64,000 nucleotides of DNA. Origin: Lentimicrobium sp. L6 (lineage in GTDB: Bacteria > Bacteroidota > Bacteroidia > Bacteroidales > UBA12170). The position numbers and the translations under genes were made by a program. The notes beneath the pieces were generated by a model. It ran no database searches, had not been told where the DNA came from, and saw only the letters and a list, made by a program, of their open reading frames with translations. The DNA is taken from contig NZ_JABKCA010000014.1 in NCBI RefSeq assembly GCF_013166655.1, forward strand, positions 1-64,000, read 5' to 3'. This document shows, in pieces, positions 62,201-64,000 of this stretch. How positions within the stretch are numbered: position 1 is the first letter of the stretch; every line of letters begins with the position of its first letter.

Positions 62201-62393
62201 TGATCAATTAATTATTGAAACTCAAACTTTAGGACAGCTACAGATTTTAGATATGCAAGGCAGAATAGCTTTTGAATCCTTAATAGAAAATGAAAAATCA
62301 TCTTTTGATGTTTCAGAGTTTGTGAGCGGAATTTATTTTGTGAAAATAATTACCGGTAATCAGGTCATCACCAAAAAAGTGATTATTGATTAG
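59250..62393 (+). CDS. Large T9SS-exported protein with propeller and fibronectin-like domains
   Basis: 1047 residues. Signal peptide (NILA-QS), a beta-propeller-like region (about 65-315), one or two fibronectin type III-like domains (about 325-525), a second propeller-like region (about 545-750), a CARDB-like beta domain (about 765-850), a SYGDGWTGN domain (about 865-950) found in many secreted Bacteroidota proteins, and a type A sorting domain at the end (AKIYPIPTSDQ to VIID). It probably works at the surface in adhesion or glycan contact; enzyme motifs are absent. Followed by a terminator at 62414. Confidence 0.85.
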   Translation: MKTRLQFLVIVCLAILFSSNILAQSFELNHRNNTNLENTDSQVFNYENMFTYPSSKNDFGYADFQNLKNENSTKEAWDVLYQWDATTANQPGVETDGQYIYTAHWNDVNIFKYEMDGTFVESFTIPGVDNGLQDLAYDGQYFYAGDGSDGSMDIFEMDFTNKTLVSTITADAPGITGILHIAYDNQQDAFWCGNWEEITCVNRAGEMISPVVMLITPVNGVEGAAYGSAFDPYSEGGPYLWLNMIAITPVMNGIQLVQYDPIAGEYTGVAHNYTSDLGGLYGYCGGLAIYEDYENNIAVLLGNNQQTPNHIFAYELASLPTEGAPGSPTAASASAAANGVLECTLEWTNPNETITGGALSDLDFVYVFKEGVSDPIHTIENPSIGGMESFIDNEITVSGFYNYSIYGVNDAGDGISTSIGTWVGPDAPAIPENIIATAISNGDEASVTWNAPTIGLHGGYLESISAYRIVRQPDEMVLENSWNGTQPYIDNSLTEIGYHYYEITAINNIGDGETGASNSILLHYADVTYSDQAFAINEGPSDQFEAVDVLNGTFEIVEYLPVSPFKMCGTYINDLLYVVTEQGRVSIFLEDGREIILGEINRPDGWYPSGLAYDEENDIIYMMVLEQNEVAHLFTLDLEALFITEIGAPGGKIMAMDLADDGFLYGPDINDDQLIKIDPSTATSSVVGNIGMDLEYGQDVSYDPTTQRLYTITCGASTEIQKYFGFYDLETGEFNAISEVDDQYGVLAVNDVVIHPVDVAVTSANNPGMMQLGDTYTPLVSVANFGSQTSSFDLTAVISKEGSNLYEETITISNLSYLESNDLIFPQWTSEETGALNVVFTASDPGGDANLENNTMGYDFGVFSGCEHTLILNDSYGDGWTGNTMLVSVNGVTAYPDLTLENGFSASFPVYAEHGDAIFLIFDGEGGFGTECSWELLDGLGETLITGAGPDYLVQDANAICFGVGIEDHSSDNLDAKIYPIPTSDQLIIETQTLGQLQILDMQGRIAFESLIENEKSSFDVSEFVSGIYFVKIITGNQVITKKVIID

Positions 62394-62413
62394 ATTTTTA
62401 ATTGAGTTTATAG

Positions 62414-62446
62414 GCAGCTCCAATTTGATTTGGAGCTGCTTTATTT
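62414..62446 (+). terminator. Intrinsic terminator after the large T9SS gene
   Basis: GCAGCTCCAA (62414-62423) pairs with TTGGAGCTGC (62430-62439), 10 bp with a 6-nt loop, followed by TTTATTT. Confidence 0.85.
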
Positions 62447-62470
62447 AAATACCAATACAAACCCATAATT

Positions 62471-62632
62471 ATGAAAGACCTAGAACAAATAAATAGTGCA
62501 TTAAAAAAGATTCTAGAAACCACCAAGGAAACCACTAAAGAGGATGAGGAAAAACTAAACACAATCAATAAGGATAAGTTTAGTTTAAGAAAGATTAAAG
62601 ATAAGATACTGAATAAGAAGAATTCACAATGA
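62471..62632 (+). CDS. 53-residue charged protein
   Basis: Reads MKDLEQINSALKKILETTKE, then further lysine/glutamate-rich helix, ending KKNSQ. No hydrophobic region. It could form a single amphipathic helix or coiled coil and is lysine-rich like the 34-residue peptide at 18062. It follows the terminator of the large T9SS gene by 25 bp, so needs its own promoter, for which I see no exact match. The frame is plausible but the evidence is composition only. Confidence 0.45.
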   Translation: MKDLEQINSALKKILETTKETTKEDEEKLNTINKDKFSLRKIKDKILNKKNSQ

Positions 62633-62747
62633 TTTCATAAGATTGGTATTAATGATGATCTGCTTATTACCCAAGGCTAGTTTTTCCAAATTAAAAAGCC
62701 CCAAAGTAAAATACAATGGGCCAATCACTTCTCTACTAATCTAAAAT

Positions 62748-62960
62748 TTACTCTATTATTAATTGCTTGGTCAATGTTTCTTTTTTTGTTTTTATCTTAA
62801 TAAAATAGGAGCCAATGGCTAATTGAGAAATATCAATCTGGCATTCATTACTATTTATCTCTTTATCTATTAATACCTGAGTTAGATTTAAATATCACCA
62901 TATTTTCAAATAATAATTTTTGCTAAAAAATATTTCTGCTTCCTCAATAATCAGAATAGG
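62748..62960 (-). pseudogene. Decayed C-terminal T9SS sorting domain
   Basis: On the minus strand, the last stretch reads CQIDISQLAIGSYFIKIKT and then QLIIE before TAA, the classic end of a type A sorting domain, preceded by VLIDKEINSN. Further upstream the homology continues only with shifts of frame and in-frame stops (ENMVIF, then a stop; RNIF). No signal peptide or passenger remains. It is the relic of a lost T9SS gene, or a fragment left by recombination. Confidence 0.75.
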
Positions 62961-63103
62961 GCATTAATCCGCGAAACACCCAGTATTAATTAGACTTAAT
63001 ATAAATCACACTTAATTTAATTAAATAAAACTGAACTTAGTGGATATCGTAAGTTAAATCTAATTTACTTTGTATAAATCATTTTTAAGTCAAAAAAGGG
63101 ATT

Positions 63104-63673
63104 ATGATAGACCAAATGGGAAGCCGAATTAAGAAGAGACGCGAAGGTTTTGGATTGCAAATGAAAGAACTGGCGAAAGATATTGGTGTCACATCTAGTT
63201 TGATCAGTCAAATCGAAAGTGGTAAGGCCTTTCCATCTATTGTAACGCTTAAGAAAGTGGCAGATGCTTTACACACAACCGTGGGTGATTTAATTGGTGA
63301 AAATGAAAATCAAATTACGAAACCCTTATTAAAAGTGGAGGAACGTAGGTTTGCCAAAAGCAATAAAAAAGGAACCTCATCTTATTTACTTTCCTATCAT
63401 TTCCCATCTAAACAAATAGAGCCATATCTACTTCATTTTGATGAAAATGCAGATTCAAAAGGAGTCATGACCAGTAAATTTCCAGGACAGGAATTTTGCT
63501 TTGTCTTAAAAGGCGAATTTGAAGCTACCATAAATCGCAAGAAATTTAAACTCGAGAAAGGAGATAGCTTTTACTTCGATTCAAGCAAACCACATTTGTT
63601 TAAAAATATCTCCAAGGGAGAATCAGAATTACTATGGGTAATTACTCCTTTAATCCAATCTGAAATAAATTAA
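63104..63673 (+). CDS. XRE-family regulator with C-terminal cupin domain
   Basis: 189 residues. N-terminal helix-turn-helix of XRE type (about 5-62: MKELAKDIGVTSSLISQIESG) and C-terminal cupin (about 105-185: FCFVLKGEFEATINRKKFKLEKGDSFYFDSSKPH). Such regulators sense a small molecule in the cupin and control neighbouring metabolic genes. The next gene starts 21 bp downstream and is likely in the same operon. Repeats ACTTAAT at 62994 and 63010 with ACTTAG at 63035 lie upstream as possible operator sites. Confidence 0.9.
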   Translation: MIDQMGSRIKKRREGFGLQMKELAKDIGVTSSLISQIESGKAFPSIVTLKKVADALHTTVGDLIGENENQITKPLLKVEERRFAKSNKKGTSSYLLSYHFPSKQIEPYLLHFDENADSKGVMTSKFPGQEFCFVLKGEFEATINRKKFKLEKGDSFYFDSSKPHLFKNISKGESELLWVITPLIQSEIN

Positions 63674-63694
63674 AAACACAAAAAAATAAATACA

Positions 63695-64000
63695 ATGAAA
63701 GTTGATTTTTCAAAACAATTCGCACATCATGGAATTGAAGAAAGTGCCATCAAGGTAATAGAAAAAGAAAACCTTTTGCCTGCAACACTAGTTAATAAAA
63801 TTCATAATGCATTCCCTAAAATCTCTATTATAAAAGAGGAAAGCAAAGCTATGTTTACTGGTAAAACAAACCGCTATACAGGAATAGATGGTTTTAGAGA
63901 AATAATTAAAGTCTTAAACGAAAATGGAATTGACATTGGACATATTGAAGAACGTGAGCTTTTTATCAATGTGTATCGTTTCTTAGCTACAAAGCACGTT
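63695..64000 (+). CDS. Unrecognised protein, cut by the window edge
   Basis: The frame starts MKVDFSKQFAHHGIEESAIK and runs open for 102 codons to the end of the window. The visible part is helical, without signal peptide or membrane segment. I do not recognise the family. It follows the XRE-cupin regulator by 21 bp and is probably cotranscribed and controlled by it, so it is likely an enzyme of the sensed pathway (inference). Confidence 0.75.
   Translation, partial: MKVDFSKQFAHHGIEESAIKVIEKENLLPATLVNKIHNAFPKISIIKEESKAMFTGKTNRYTGIDGFREIIKVLNENGIDIGHIEERELFINVYRFLATKHV

Noticed and set aside
1-64000. CRISPR arrays, prophage, insertion sequences and rRNA/tRNA genes
   Set aside because: No evenly spaced direct repeats, no transposase or integrase frame and no structural RNA was found; the dispersed repeats carry no coding genes.

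Overview
The window looks like a piece of chromosome from a member of the Bacteroidota, probably a free-living or marine one; nothing in it fixes a genus. The evidence is AT-rich DNA, many genes starting a few bases downstream of the Bacteroidota promoter element TAnnTTTG, almost no Shine-Dalgarno sequences, five genes ending in type IX secretion (T9SS) type A sorting domains plus a decayed sixth, many lipoproteins, and a deoxyhypusine-synthase-like gene in a polyamine operon. I see no rRNA, tRNA, CRISPR array, phage or intact transposon.

Layout. 0.2-10 kb, minus strand: a hybrid histidine kinase, a Gfo/Idh/MocA oxidoreductase with a small membrane protein, then a possible operon of methyltransferase, a large DEAH helicase with two membrane helices, an unknown protein and an NTF2-like lipoprotein, preceded by a T9SS leucine-rich protein. 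10-18 kb: two lipoprotein glycoside hydrolases of the trehalase/GH63 type, an M1 peptidase with a T9SS tail, small membrane and periplasmic proteins, and a 34-residue lysine-rich peptide with its own promoter and terminator. 18-25.4 kb: pabB and pabA (4-aminobenzoate for folate), an acetyltransferase, the overlapping set panD / YbhN-like flippase-fold protein / rfaE2, an MFS transporter, a glutamine amidotransferase and a cold-shock protein. 25.4-31 kb: a radical SAM protein, then a run of quinone/aldehyde/peroxide-type enzymes (SDR, nitroreductase, AhpD-like, double cupin, ABM monooxygenase) divergent from an AraC regulator.

31-36.3 kb: a four-gene polyamine operon (GNAT-nitrilase fusion, arginine decarboxylase, agmatinase, deoxyhypusine-synthase-like) behind a roughly 190-nt leader that can fold in alternative ways. 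36.3-42.3 kb: a three-PAS hybrid kinase with its own periplasmic binding lipoprotein, glutaminase, and a mini-protein that is only a signal peptide plus a T9SS tail. 42.3-50.6 kb: queA, ribF, a PhnP-like hydrolase, a cluster of two MauG-like dihaem peroxidases with an MbnP-like T9SS protein, and folA. 50.6-57.2 kb: an AbiEi/AbiEii toxin-antitoxin pair with a perfect palindromic operator, lying between a broken and an intact copy of a Nudix gene; an S9 peptidase, gapA and a ParE-type toxin-antitoxin pair. 57.2-64 kb: a membrane TPR-HTH regulator, a 1047-residue T9SS protein, a small charged protein, a T9SS pseudogene remnant, and an XRE-cupin regulator preceding a gene cut by the window edge.

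The most interesting units are the polyamine operon with its leader, the MauG/MauG/MbnP cluster, the membrane-anchored helicase locus, the AbiE insertion with its 55-bp palindrome, the binding-protein/kinase pair, and a dispersed repeat of about 190 bp present three times. All family names come from recognising motifs by eye; no database search was run.
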